Of a DNA stretch of 64,000 nucleotides, positions 19,261 to 28,517 are shown one piece after another. This DNA comes from Anaerolineae bacterium (GTDB taxonomy: Bacteria; Chloroflexota; Anaerolineae; Aggregatilineales; JAFGMM01). The DNA is taken from contig JAOSJO010000001.1 of NCBI GenBank assembly GCA_027494055.1, positions 372,001 through 436,000 of the forward strand, written 5' to 3'. Position 1 is the stretch's first letter. Each line of letters starts with the position of its first letter. Position numbers and translations under genes: made by a program. A model generated the notes under the pieces. The model was not told the DNA's origin. It worked only from the letters and a program-made list of their open reading frames with translations, and searched no databases.

Positions 19261-20792
19261 CAGCGCTGATCCTGCGCGCGCGCCAGCATCACGCCGAGCG
19301 CCGCCGCCGAAACCGCCACCAGCAGCAGCGCCGGGAGCGCCCCGCGCGCGTAGAACGCCTCGGTGGTGGCGGACCAGATGCGCGTGGCAAGCGTGTCGTA
19401 GCCGGTGGGGGCCAGGAGCAGCGTTGGCGGGAGTTCCTTCATCGCCGTGAGGAAGACCAGCGCGCTCCCGGAAACCAGCCCCGGCCTTACCAGCGGCGCG
19501 GTAATCGACACAAACGCGCCGAGCGACCCGCGCCCCAGGCTGCGCGCGGCTTCCTCGAGACGTGGGCTGACCTGCAACAGCGACGCGCGCACGCTGCCCA
19601 CGCTCTGTGGCAGGAAACGGATGACGTAGGCCAGCGCCAGCATGGCGACGGTCTGGTACAGGCCGGGCGCGACCCGCACCCCGAAGAACACCAGCGCCAG
19701 CGCAATCACCACGCCGGGCAGTGCATAACCGACGTAGGTCAGGCGGCCCAGCCAGGCGTTCAGGCGCGAGGGGTAGCGCACCGCCAGGAACGCCACCGGC
19801 AGCGCCAGCAGCCCCGCCGCGCCCGCCGCCAGCCCCGATACCCAGATCGAGCGCAACGCCGGGCCACCCACGTCGCGCAACACCTCGCCGGCGGCCAACC
19901 CGCGCGCCAGCCAGAAGGCCAGCACCGCCAGCGGCGCGACCAGCGCCAGCCCTGTGACGCCCCCACAGAACAGCGCCGCCGGCAAGCGCCACCGGCCCAG
20001 CCGCGCGGGCTTCGGCGCGCGACGCGCCCCCACGCCGCACCGGTAATAGCGCGCGCGCCCCTCGGCGCGCTTCTCGATCCAGATCACGACAAGCGTCAGC
20101 GCCACGAGCACCAGCGCCAACGCCGCCGCCAACCCCCTGTTGAACGACGCCGTGTATTGCACGTAGATGGCGCTTGTGAACACATCGTGCCGCATGATGG
20201 ACACCGCGCCGAAGTCGCTGAGGGTGTAGAGCGCCACCAGCAGCGCACCCGCGACGATGGACGGCCTGAGCTGCGGCAATGTCACCCGCCAGAACGTGCG
20301 CCAGCCGCTCCCGCCCAGGCTGCGCGAGGCTTCTTCCAGCGCCGGGTCGATGCCCTTCAGGCCGGCCCGGACGCTCAGGAACACGTAGGGGTAAGTAGAC
20401 AGCGTGAGCGCCAGCCACGCGCCGAAGAACCCGTAGATCGATGGCAGCCGCGCCACGCCGAGCGGTTCCAGCAGGCCCTGCACCATGCCGCGCGGCCCCA
20501 GCGCCGCCACGAGCGCGAACGCGCTGACATATGACGGGATCACCAATGGGAGCGCGCCCGCCACCCCCCAGAACCGCCGGCCCGGCAGGTCGGTGCGCAC
20601 GGTGAGCCACGCCAGCGGCACGCCGATGGCGGTTGACGCGGCGGCGACGCTCCCCGCCAGCACCGCGCTGTTGGCGATGATGGCGAGCGTGCGCGGGCGG
20701 GCCAGGTATTCGAGCGCCTCAGCGCCGCCCTCGACCGCGCGCAGGGCGAGATAGCCGACCGGCAGGAGCATCAGCGCGGCAAGCGCGAGCAC
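19260..20792 (-). CDS. fbpB: Fe3+-type ABC transporter permease (two fused permease domains; N-terminus may extend)
   Basis: 510-aa multi-TM ORF; two EAARSLGxxxxxxF EAA loops; TGATG overlap with fbpC. Confidence 0.82.
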   Translation of the reverse strand: MLALAALMLLPVGYLALRAVEGGAEALEYLARPRTLAIIANSAVLAGSVAAASTAIGVPLAWLTVRTDLPGRRFWGVAGALPLVIPSYVSAFALVAALGPRGMVQGLLEPLGVARLPSIYGFFGAWLALTLSTYPYVFLSVRAGLKGIDPALEEASRSLGGSGWRTFWRVTLPQLRPSIVAGALLVALYTLSDFGAVSIMRHDVFTSAIYVQYTASFNRGLAAALALVLVALTLVVIWIEKRAEGRARYYRCGVGARRAPKPARLGRWRLPAALFCGGVTGLALVAPLAVLAFWLARGLAAGEVLRDVGGPALRSIWVSGLAAGAAGLLALPVAFLAVRYPSRLNAWLGRLTYVGYALPGVVIALALVFFGVRVAPGLYQTVAMLALAYVIRFLPQSVGSVRASLLQVSPRLEEAARSLGRGSLGAFVSITAPLVRPGLVSGSALVFLTAMKELPPTLLLAPTGYDTLATRIWSATTEAFYARGALPALLLVAVSAAALGVMLARAQDQR

Positions 20793-20892
20793 GAAAACCC
20801 GCAGCGGCAGGAGGGCCCCAGGCGGGGCCAGGCAGGGGCCGGGACGACCGGGTACCGCCTGAGGCCGACCGTCCTGAGCAGGATGTTGAGCA

Positions 20893-21915
20893 TTAGGGCA
20901 GCACCCCCACGTCGCTGAGCAGGCTCAGCGTGCCCTCAAGGTCTGCGAGGGCGGTCAGGTCGATGTCGGGCGTCTCGATCTCGGCCAGGGGAGGCAGCCC
21001 CTCGAATGCGGGCACGCCGGCGACGAGCGGGTATTCGTATGTGCTCTGCGCGAAGTATTGCTGCGCGCCCTCCGAGAGCAGGTAGAGGATCAGGCGCTGC
21101 GCCAGCCCCTTGCGCGCAGACGTGTCCACGATGCCCGCGCCGGCGACATTGACCAGCGCGCCAACGTCGCCGTCGCTCAGGAAGTAATTCTGCACGGGCT
21201 GGCCGGGGTCCTCGGCGAGCGTCCGGTACAGGTAGTAGTGGTTGACAAAGCCCGCCGCGATCTCCCCCGTGGCTACGGCGGCCACGATCTGCGTGTTGTT
21301 TGCGTAGGCCTGCGCGCCGTTGGCCGCGATGCCCTCCAGCCATTCGCGCGCGCGCGCCTCGCCCTCGATAAGGCGCACGGCGGTCACAAACGCCTGGAAG
21401 GAGCCGTTCGTCGGCGCCCAGCCGATGCGCCTGGCCCACGCCGGATCGGTGAAGCCCCAGATCGAGTCGGGGAGTTCGTCTGCGCTGACGAGGTCGGTGT
21501 TGTAGACGACGGTGCGCGCCCGGCCAGAGACGCCAACCCACAGGCCCGCCTCCGACTGGAAGCGCGGCGCGACCCGTTCGCGGATGTCGCCGGGCAGCAG
21601 CGCGAGCCGCCCCTCCGCCGCGAGCGCGCCCAGCGCGCCCGCGTCCTGGGCGATGAACACATCGGCGGGGCTGTTTGCGCCCTCTTCGAGGATCGCGACG
21701 GCCAGTTCGGCGGTGCCGCCATAGCGCACCTGAACCTCGACGCCGGTCTCTTCGGTGAAGCGCTCCATGAGGGGGCCGATCAGTTCTTCGCTGCGGCCAG
21801 AGTAGACCACAATGGACTCAAGCGTCTGTGCGTCCGCAGGGAGCACAGCCAACCCCAGGGGCGCAAGGAGCAGGACGGACAGCATCAAGCAGGCAGTGAA
21901 AACGAAACGGCGCAT
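20893..21915 (-). CDS. fbpA: Fe3+ ABC transporter substrate-binding protein
   Basis: Signal peptide; IVVYSGRSEELIGPLMERFTEETGVEVQVRYG; NHYYLY. Confidence 0.87.
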   Translation of the reverse strand: MRRFVFTACLMLSVLLLAPLGLAVLPADAQTLESIVVYSGRSEELIGPLMERFTEETGVEVQVRYGGTAELAVAILEEGANSPADVFIAQDAGALGALAAEGRLALLPGDIRERVAPRFQSEAGLWVGVSGRARTVVYNTDLVSADELPDSIWGFTDPAWARRIGWAPTNGSFQAFVTAVRLIEGEARAREWLEGIAANGAQAYANNTQIVAAVATGEIAAGFVNHYYLYRTLAEDPGQPVQNYFLSDGDVGALVNVAGAGIVDTSARKGLAQRLILYLLSEGAQQYFAQSTYEYPLVAGVPAFEGLPPLAEIETPDIDLTALADLEGTLSLLSDVGVLP

Positions 21916-21972
21916 GTGTTGCCTCCTTTTCTGCGGTGTGATAGCAATCGCAGCAACGCGCCAGATGCTTAC

Positions 21973-21987
21973 TGCGAATCGTTTGCA
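21973..21987 (-). promoter_or_regulatory. Candidate Fur box TGCGAATCGTTTGCA upstream of fbpA
   Basis: Shares 12/15 positions with the reverse-complement site upstream of fur (56517-56531). Confidence 0.5.
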
Positions 21988-22132
21988 ATTACTGGCCTTA
22001 CTCTAGCGACACAGACTGTGAAACGTCAACAACAGGCGTTAAAACACGATTGTAATGGCCGACAATATCAAGATTGAGCAGAGTCAAAATTGGGTTGCCT
22101 CCCCTTTGGCTCTGCGCCCCGCCCGCGCAGTA

Positions 22133-22160
22133 TGTACAATTGTTGACTATGCTGTGTACA
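22133..22160 (+). promoter_or_regulatory. Two direct TGTACA sites, 22 bp start to start, upstream of CarH-like gene
   Basis: TGTACA at 22133 and 22155; a third at 22230. Confidence 0.55.
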
Positions 22161-22167
22161 CTTTTGA

Positions 22168-22196
22168 TTGACGTTTGGGCGCGATGGTGCTAGACT
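22168..22196 (+). promoter_or_regulatory. Sigma70-like promoter TTGACG-N17-TAGACT
   Basis: Positions 22168-22173 and 22191-22196. Confidence 0.55.
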
Positions 22197-22264
22197 CCGC
22201 AGTGTGGATTGTTCTGGATGCAGAGGTTGTGTACAAGGTGAGATCGTATTGGACAGGAAAAGAG

Positions 22265-23227
22265 ATGGCGAGTGAGGACCCCCTCTACAACATTGGCGTC
22301 GTCGCGCGCATGACCGGAATCCCCGTCGGCACGCTGCGCGTGTGGGAACGCCGCTACGACTTCCCGGAATCGGCCCGGACCCCCGGCGGGCACCGCCTGT
22401 ACTCCGAGAAGGAGGTGATGCGCCTCCGGTGGGTGAAGGCGCGCATCGACGAGGGGATGCAGACCGGGCAGGCGATCCGCGCCTTGCAGCACGCCGAGGC
22501 GGAGGGCCGCATCCCGGAACCCGCGCCGCTGCTGCAAGCGCCGCCCTCGCGCAATGTGGCGGCTTCCCTGGCGGCCTTTCAGGCGCGGCTCGTCGAGGCG
22601 CTGCTTGACCACGACCTGGGCAAAGCGGATCAGGCGCTCGGCGAGGTGATGGCCGTGTTCCCGCTCGAAGACGTGATCTTCCATGTGGTCGCGCCGGTGC
22701 TTGAGGAGATCGGCGAGGCTTTCCTCGACGAGCGCATATCGATTGCCACCGAACACCTGGCGACCAACTACCTGCGCCACCGCCTGCTGATGTGGATGCA
22801 CACCGGGCCGCCCCCGCACACGACCGCGCCGACGGTGCTGGCGTGCGCGCCCGGCGAGCTGCACGAGGGCAGCCTGCTCATCCTGGGCACGCTGCTGCGC
22901 CGGCAGGGCTGGCCGGTGGCGTACCTGGGCCAGTCGCTGCCCCTGCCCGACCTGGCCGCCTTCGTGAAAGACATCAAGCCACTTGCGGTCGTGCTGGTGG
23001 CGATGACCGAGGAACCGGCGCGCGCCCTGCGCGAATGGCCCAGGTGGATGCCGGCGGCGGCGCGAACGGGCCGGCCGGTGGTGGCCTACGGCGGCCATAT
23101 CTTCGCCCACCAGCCTGAATGGCGCGCGGAGATGCCGGGGGAGTACCTCGGCGACACGCTTCAGGAGGGGGTGGAGGCGCTGACGCGCATCCTGCGCAGC
23201 GCGGCCGGCCTGCTGCCCGAACGGTAA
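22265..23227 (+). CDS. MerR-family regulator with B12-binding domain (CarH/LitR-like)
   Basis: Mer[27 protein letters not shown]; helical cap AF-x9-EH; ExH motif GELHEG in Rossmann B12-binding domain. Confidence 0.88.
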   Translation: MASEDPLYNIGVVARMTGIPVGTLRVWERRYDFPESARTPGGHRLYSEKEVMRLRWVKARIDEGMQTGQAIRALQHAEAEGRIPEPAPLLQAPPSRNVAASLAAFQARLVEALLDHDLGKADQALGEVMAVFPLEDVIFHVVAPVLEEIGEAFLDERISIATEHLATNYLRHRLLMWMHTGPPPHTTAPTVLACAPGELHEGSLLILGTLLRRQGWPVAYLGQSLPLPDLAAFVKDIKPLAVVLVAMTEEPARALREWPRWMPAAARTGRPVVAYGGHIFAHQPEWRAEMPGEYLGDTLQEGVEALTRILRSAAGLLPER

Positions 23228-23292
23228 ACGCGCTGCCGCGCCGCCGGCGCATAAGAGAAGCGTCAGAAATGGCCCGGCCTGAGTCCGGGACG

Positions 23293-23321
23293 TTGACACC
23301 TGCAAAACGGACAGTTATAAT
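23293..23321 (+). promoter_or_regulatory. Perfect-consensus promoter TTGACA-N17-TATAAT for sod
   Basis: Positions 23293-23298 and 23316-23321. Confidence 0.85.
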
Positions 23322-23340
23322 CCTAATTGTTGAGAATTTC

Positions 23341-23346
23341 TGTACA
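23341..23346 (+). promoter_or_regulatory. TGTACA site between -10 and sod start
   Basis: TGTACA 20 bp downstream of the -10. Confidence 0.45.
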
Positions 23347-23421
23347 CCATCGACGCGCCACCCCGATGTGGCGTCCACATTGCCGCGTTTTCGCTTTCAC
23401 GTGATTCAGGAGGAAACTGTA

Positions 23422-24042
<621 letters not shown>

Positions 24043-24070
24043 CGCGCTTTCACAACGCCAATTTGAACCC

Positions 24071-24105
24071 AAAGAGGCGCGTCACAGCGACGCGCCTCGT
24101 GCTTT
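24071..24105. terminator. Bidirectional terminator between sod and tspO
   Basis: aaagaggcgcgtc-acagc-gacgcgcctcgtgcttt hairpin between convergent genes. Confidence 0.6.
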
Positions 24106-24137
24106 CCCGGCAGTGCGCCGCGTGGCAGCGGGCGCGC

Positions 24138-24923
24138 TCAGGCCGCCGTCGGCAGGGACGCCTGGCCCCCGCGCCGGCCCTTGAGGATCACGCCGGCCGC
24201 CAGCGCCGCGAGCACCAGCGCCGCCGCGATCAGCGCCGAAACCGTGACGAGCGTCGTGTCCGCGTGCTTGACTGCGATGCCCACAAACGCCCACACCAGC
24301 ACCAGCAGGTACGCCACGTCGCCGCGCGTCAGGCTCATCAGCACGGCGAGGACCACACCCGCGCCGAGCATGATCACCGCCCACACCTCAGGCGCGATGC
24401 CCCAGCCGTCCCACTCCAGGTAGCTCAGCAGCGCGGTTGCGTTGGCGATGGTCGCGACCGTGATCCACCCCAGGTAAATGCTGAACGGGAGGTGCACGAG
24501 CCAGCGCTCGCGGCTGGGCACGCGCGCCCGGCCAATATCCAGCGAAAGGTAAACGCCGATGAGTGCGCCGAGCAGCACGAGCATCGCCACAAGGGTGAGC
24601 GGAAACTGCTCATAGTGCCAGAGCAGGATCCACGCAATGTTCGCCACCGAACCGAGCACGAACAGCCCGTCGATGCGTCGCAGGCGGGGGTTGTCGCGCT
24701 GCGCGGGGAGCGCCTGGAACACGCCGTAGGCGAGCAGGCCCAGGTAGATCAGCCCCCAGATGGAAAAAACGTACCCCGCCGGCACAAAAAGACCGGGAAC
24801 CGGTCCGAAATCTCGGCAGTCGTCTGCCCGTTGATGGGCAGCGCGTTCGCCAGGAGGTTGACGACGACGGTCGCCACCACCGCGATCAGGGTAACGACCT
24901 GCCGTACCGCGTTTGTGTTCATG
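24138..24923 (-). CDS. TspO/MBR family (tryptophan-rich sensory) protein (frame transition near 24790)
   Basis: AGYVFSIWGLIYLGLLAYGVFQALP; multi-TM; continued N-terminus MNTNAVRQVVTLIAVVATVVVNLLANALPINGQTTAEISDRFPV. Confidence 0.75.
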   Translation of the reverse strand, partial: HEHKRGTAGRYPDRGGGDRRRQPPGERAAHQRADDCRDFGPVPGLFVPAGYVFSIWGLIYLGLLAYGVFQALPAQRDNPRLRRIDGLFVLGSVANIAWILLWHYEQFPLTLVAMLVLLGALIGVYLSLDIGRARVPSRERWLVHLPFSIYLGWITVATIANATALLSYLEWDGWGIAPEVWAVIMLGAGVVLAVLMSLTRGDVAYLLVLVWAFVGIAVKHADTTLVTVSALIAAALVLAALAAGVILKGRRGGQASLPTAA

Positions 24924-24951
24924 TTTTGAACCTTTCTTGAGAAAATATCCT

Positions 24952-24957
24952 GTACAA
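24952..24957. promoter_or_regulatory. TGTACA site adjacent to TATGAT -10 of tspO, within the tspO/chlD divergent region
   Basis: Minus strand reads TATGATTGTACAGG. Confidence 0.45.
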
Positions 24958-25128
24958 TCATAGCGCGACTCTGTTGGAAACACATCAACGTTGTGTAAGA
25001 AATCGCGGCGCGGCGCGCTCCCATTTCGCGTTTCTGCGACGCAGCCTGTCTCATACACACATGGTGAGGTATAATGCACCGGCTTGCGAATGGAGAATCC
25101 TTGAGGCGTAGGGGTTTTCAGGAAAGCG

Positions 25129-26244
25129 ATGCGACAGAGGATTATCTACCCGTTTACCGCCATCGTCGGCCAGGATCAGATGCGGCGTGCGCTCATCCTC
25201 AACGCGGTGAACCCGCGCATCGGCGGCGTGCTCATCCGTGGCGAGCGCGGCACCGCCAAGAGCACCGCTGCGCGCGCCCTGGCCGCGCTGCTGCCCGAGA
25301 TCGAGGTCGTGGCGGATTGTCCCTTTGGCTGCCACCCGACGCGCCACGACATGATGTGCGACAACTGCCGCGACCGGCTGGACAGCGGCGAGCGCCTGCC
25401 GGCCGCCCGGCGCAAGACGCGCATGATCGACCTCCCGATCTCGGCGACGGAGGACCGCGTTGTGGGCACGCTCGACATCGAGAGCGCGATTCAGAAGGGC
25501 GAGCGCAGGTTCGATCCCGGCGTGCTTGCCAGCGCCAACCGGGGCCTGCTGTACGTGGACGAGGTGAACCTGCTCGACGACCACGTGGTTGACCTGCTGC
25601 TCGACTCGGCGGCGATGGGCATCAACGTGGTTGAGCGCGAGGGCATCAGCTTTCAGCATCCGGCGCGCTTCATCCTCATCGGCACCATGAACCCCGAAGA
25701 GGGCGACCTGCGCCCGCAGTTGCTCGACCGCTTTGCGCTCTCCGTGAGTGTGCACGGCCTGATTAACCCGGCGCAGCGCATGGCAATCCTGGAACGCCAC
25801 GTCGCGTTTGAGGAGAACCCAGACCGTTTCTGCGCCGAGTGGGAGCCGCGCGAGAAGCAGATCACCGAGCAGATCCGCCAGGCGCGCGAAATCGTCGAAG
25901 ACGTGACCTACGACCGCCGCGACCTGGCGGTGATCGCGCAACTGACGGCGGACCTGCACGTCGATGGGCACCGCGCCGATCTGGTGATCCTCAAGACCGC
26001 GCGCGCCCACGCCGCGTTCGAGGGCCGCCGCGCGATCACCCAGCGCGACATCCTGGTCGCCGCCGAGCTGGCGCTGCCGCACCGGATCCGCCAGGGGCCA
26101 TTCCAGGAAGTGCAGGTCAGCATGCACGAAATGGAAGAGCGCATCCAGGAGATCCAGGAAACGCAGGACGTGGAGTCGGCAGGGCAGGCCGCCGAGCCGG
26201 ACGAGATGGCGGCGGAGAGTAAAAAAAAACCGTCTCTCAACTGA
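25129..26244 (+). CDS. ChlI/ChlD N-terminal AAA+ chelatase module
   Basis: Walker A IRGERGTAKSTAARAL; CPFGCHPTRHDMMC; LYVDEVNLLDDHVVDLLLD; NPEEGDLRPQLLDRFAL. Confidence 0.9.
   Translation: MRQRIIYPFTAIVGQDQMRRALILNAVNPRIGGVLIRGERGTAKSTAARALAALLPEIEVVADCPFGCHPTRHDMMCDNCRDRLDSGERLPAARRKTRMIDLPISATEDRVVGTLDIESAIQKGERRFDPGVLASANRGLLYVDEVNLLDDHVVDLLLDSAAMGINVVEREGISFQHPARFILIGTMNPEEGDLRPQLLDRFALSVSVHGLINPAQRMAILERHVAFEENPDRFCAEWEPREKQITEQIRQAREIVEDVTYDRRDLAVIAQLTADLHVDGHRADLVILKTARAHAAFEGRRAITQRDILVAAELALPHRIRQGPFQEVQVSMHEMEERIQEIQETQDVESAGQAAEPDEMAAESKKKPSLN
26221..26229 (+). other. A9 homopolymer, candidate frameshift/slippage site before the in-frame TGA of the ChlI-like ORF
   Basis: gagagt-aaaaaaaaa-ccgtctctcaactga in the linker between AAA+ and VWA parts. 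Confidence 0.55.
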
Positions 26245-26347
26245 GCGAGGCGCAAGGCGAGAGTACCCCCAACCCGGACCAGGCCGACCCGGCCCCGCAA
26301 GACGTGTTCCTGACCAGGACGCCCGGTGGTGGGAGGGTGGTTCCAGG

Positions 26348-27199
26348 GTGGAGATGGGGAGCACCTTCGCGCCGCGCCGCCTGGACACCGACCTCGACCG
26401 CCTGACGCGCAAGCACGCCGGCCGCCGCAGCCAGACGCGCACCGACCGCAAGCGCGGCCACTACATCCGCGCCCGGCCGGCCGGCGAGAAACCCGAAGAC
26501 ATCGCCTTTGACGCGACGCTGCGCGCCGCCGCCCCTCACCAGCTCGAACGCAAAGAAGAGGCGACCCTGAAGGACGTGGCCTTCGCCGTCCACAAAGAGG
26601 ACCTCCAGCGGAAGGTGCGCGTGCGCCGCGCCGCCAACCTGGTGCTCTTCGTCGTCGATGCATCGTGGTCGATGGCGGTGGCCGAGCGCATGACGGCGAC
26701 CAAAGGCGCGATCATGTCCCTCCTCACCGACGCCTACCAGCGCCGCGACCGCGTCGGGTTGGTGGTCTTTCAGAAAGACCGGGCGGTGCTCGTGCTCCCG
26801 CCCACCAATTCGGTCAAGCTGGCGCAGACCGCGCTCGCCGACATCCCGGTGGGCGGCAAGACGCCGCTCTCCGCCGGGCTGCTGATGGCGCACGAGGTCT
26901 TCATGCGCGAGCGGCACGTCCATCCGGACGTGATGCCGCTGATGATCCTGCTCACCGACGGCGCGGGCAACGTGTCGCTGACCGACCTGCCGCCTCAGGA
27001 GGAGGCGCACCAGATAGCCGCCCAGATTCGCGAGGCGGGCATCCGCTCGGTGGTCATCAACATGGAGCACGCCGCGTTTGACCAGGGCCTTGCGAAGCAG
27101 CTCGCGCAGCATCTCGAAGGGCCGTGTTACACACTCGGCGACCTGAAGGCCGATGCGCTGTACCGCGCGGTCAAGCTGGAGCTTGAGGGCAATGCCTGA
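26348..27199 (+). CDS. ChlD-like C-terminal VWA module
   Basis: GRRSQTRTDRKRGHYIRARPAG; VVDASWSMAVAERM MIDAS; LLTDGAGNVSL. Confidence 0.87.
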   Translation: MEMGSTFAPRRLDTDLDRLTRKHAGRRSQTRTDRKRGHYIRARPAGEKPEDIAFDATLRAAAPHQLERKEEATLKDVAFAVHKEDLQRKVRVRRAANLVLFVVDASWSMAVAERMTATKGAIMSLLTDAYQRRDRVGLVVFQKDRAVLVLPPTNSVKLAQTALADIPVGGKTPLSAGLLMAHEVFMRERHVHPDVMPLMILLTDGAGNVSLTDLPPQEEAHQIAAQIREAGIRSVVINMEHAAFDQGLAKQLAQHLEGPCYTLGDLKADALYRAVKLELEGNA

Positions 27200-27255
27200 A
27201 CCTGCAAGTTGGCCTGGTTGTGGTTTTGTGACCCTTTACCATAAGGAGTGAGAGA

Positions 27256-28410
27256 ATGGACAGTGTAACCATAGACGATCTGAAGGCGCTGATTGAGCGA
27301 CAAGACGGCCCGTGCGTTTCACTCTTCATGCCCACCCACCGCGCCGGCGCGGACACACAGCAAGACCCCATCCGGTTCCGGAACCTGCTGCGGCAGGCGG
27401 AGGAGCGCCTCCTGGCGCGGGGCCTCCGCAGGCCCGACGTGAACGCCCTCCTCGAACCGGCGCGCAAGCTGCACGCCGACAGCGCCTTCTGGTGGCACCA
27501 GAGCGACGGCCTGGCGGTCTTCCTGGCTGAAGACCTGGTGCGTTCCTACCGGGTTCCGCTCAATCTGGACGAGCTGGCGACCGTCGCCGACCGCTTCCAC
27601 GTCAAGCCGCTCCTGCCGTTGTTCACCGGCGATGGGCGCTTCTACGTCCTGGCGATCAGCCAGAACGCGGTGCGATTGCTGCAGGGCACGCGCCACAGCG
27701 TGGACGAGGTCGAGGTGCCCGACATGCCCGCCAGCCTCGCCGACGCGCTGGGCATCGACGAGAAGGAAGGGGTTCAGGTGCGCTCCGGTGGGGCGTATAG
27801 CAAGGCGGAGGGCGGCGGCATTTTTCACGGGCACGACGTCACACCGCAGGAGAAAGCCCACATCCGGCAGTTCTTCCACCGGGTTGACGAGCGCCTGCGA
27901 CCCGCGCTCAGCGGGGAGCGCGCGCCCCTGGTGCTGGCGGCGGTCGATTTTCTCTTCCCGATTTACGAGGACGCCAACAGCTATGGCTACCTCGTCACGG
28001 ACGAGGGCATCGAGGGGAACCCGGAAGAGCTGAGCAACCAGGCGTTGCACCAGGGCGCGTGGGCCATCGTCGCGCCGCTGTTCAAGCAGGCGCAGGCCGA
28101 AGCCGCCGCTGAGTACGCGCAACTCGCCGGCAGCGGCGACGTGCGGGCCTCCAACCAGCCGGGTGAGGTGGTGGCGGCGGCCTATCACGGACGGGTCAAG
28201 ACGCTGTTCGTGCCGGTTGGGGTGCAGCAGTGGGGCCGCTTCGACCCGGAGACCGGCGCGGTCGCGCTGCACACCGACGCCGAGCGGGACGACGAAGACC
28301 TGCTCGACTTCGCGGCGATTCACACGCTGGTCAACAACGGCGCCGTGTACGCGGTCCCGCCGGACCAGGTGCCGGGCGGCGCGCTGATCGCGGCGGTGTT
28401 TCGCTATTGA
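27256..28410 (+). CDS. baeRF-type (bacterial eRF1-like) protein, family 3/7-like
   Basis: GPCVSLFMPTHRAGADTQQDPIRFRNLLRQAEERL N-terminal signature. Confidence 0.6.
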   Translation: MDSVTIDDLKALIERQDGPCVSLFMPTHRAGADTQQDPIRFRNLLRQAEERLLARGLRRPDVNALLEPARKLHADSAFWWHQSDGLAVFLAEDLVRSYRVPLNLDELATVADRFHVKPLLPLFTGDGRFYVLAISQNAVRLLQGTRHSVDEVEVPDMPASLADALGIDEKEGVQVRSGGAYSKAEGGGIFHGHDVTPQEKAHIRQFFHRVDERLRPALSGERAPLVLAAVDFLFPIYEDANSYGYLVTDEGIEGNPEELSNQALHQGAWAIVAPLFKQAQAEAAAEYAQLAGSGDVRASNQPGEVVAAAYHGRVKTLFVPVGVQQWGRFDPETGAVALHTDAERDDEDLLDFAAIHTLVNNGAVYAVPPDQVPGGALIAAVFRY

Positions 28411-28517
28411 CGCCTGCGCGTGTCGCAGGTTGCAGGCTGCTCGCGCGCGAACGCGCTGCGCGTCAAGGCGGCGTTGGGGTTCAACGTTGACGAAACCGAG
28501 GCCGAAGGAGCGGACAC

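Noticed and set aside
25129-27199. Evidence for bacteriochlorophyll synthesis
   Set aside because: ChlI/ChlD-type ATPases also serve cobalt chelatase; no bchH/cobN or other bch gene is in the window, so phototrophy cannot be concluded.
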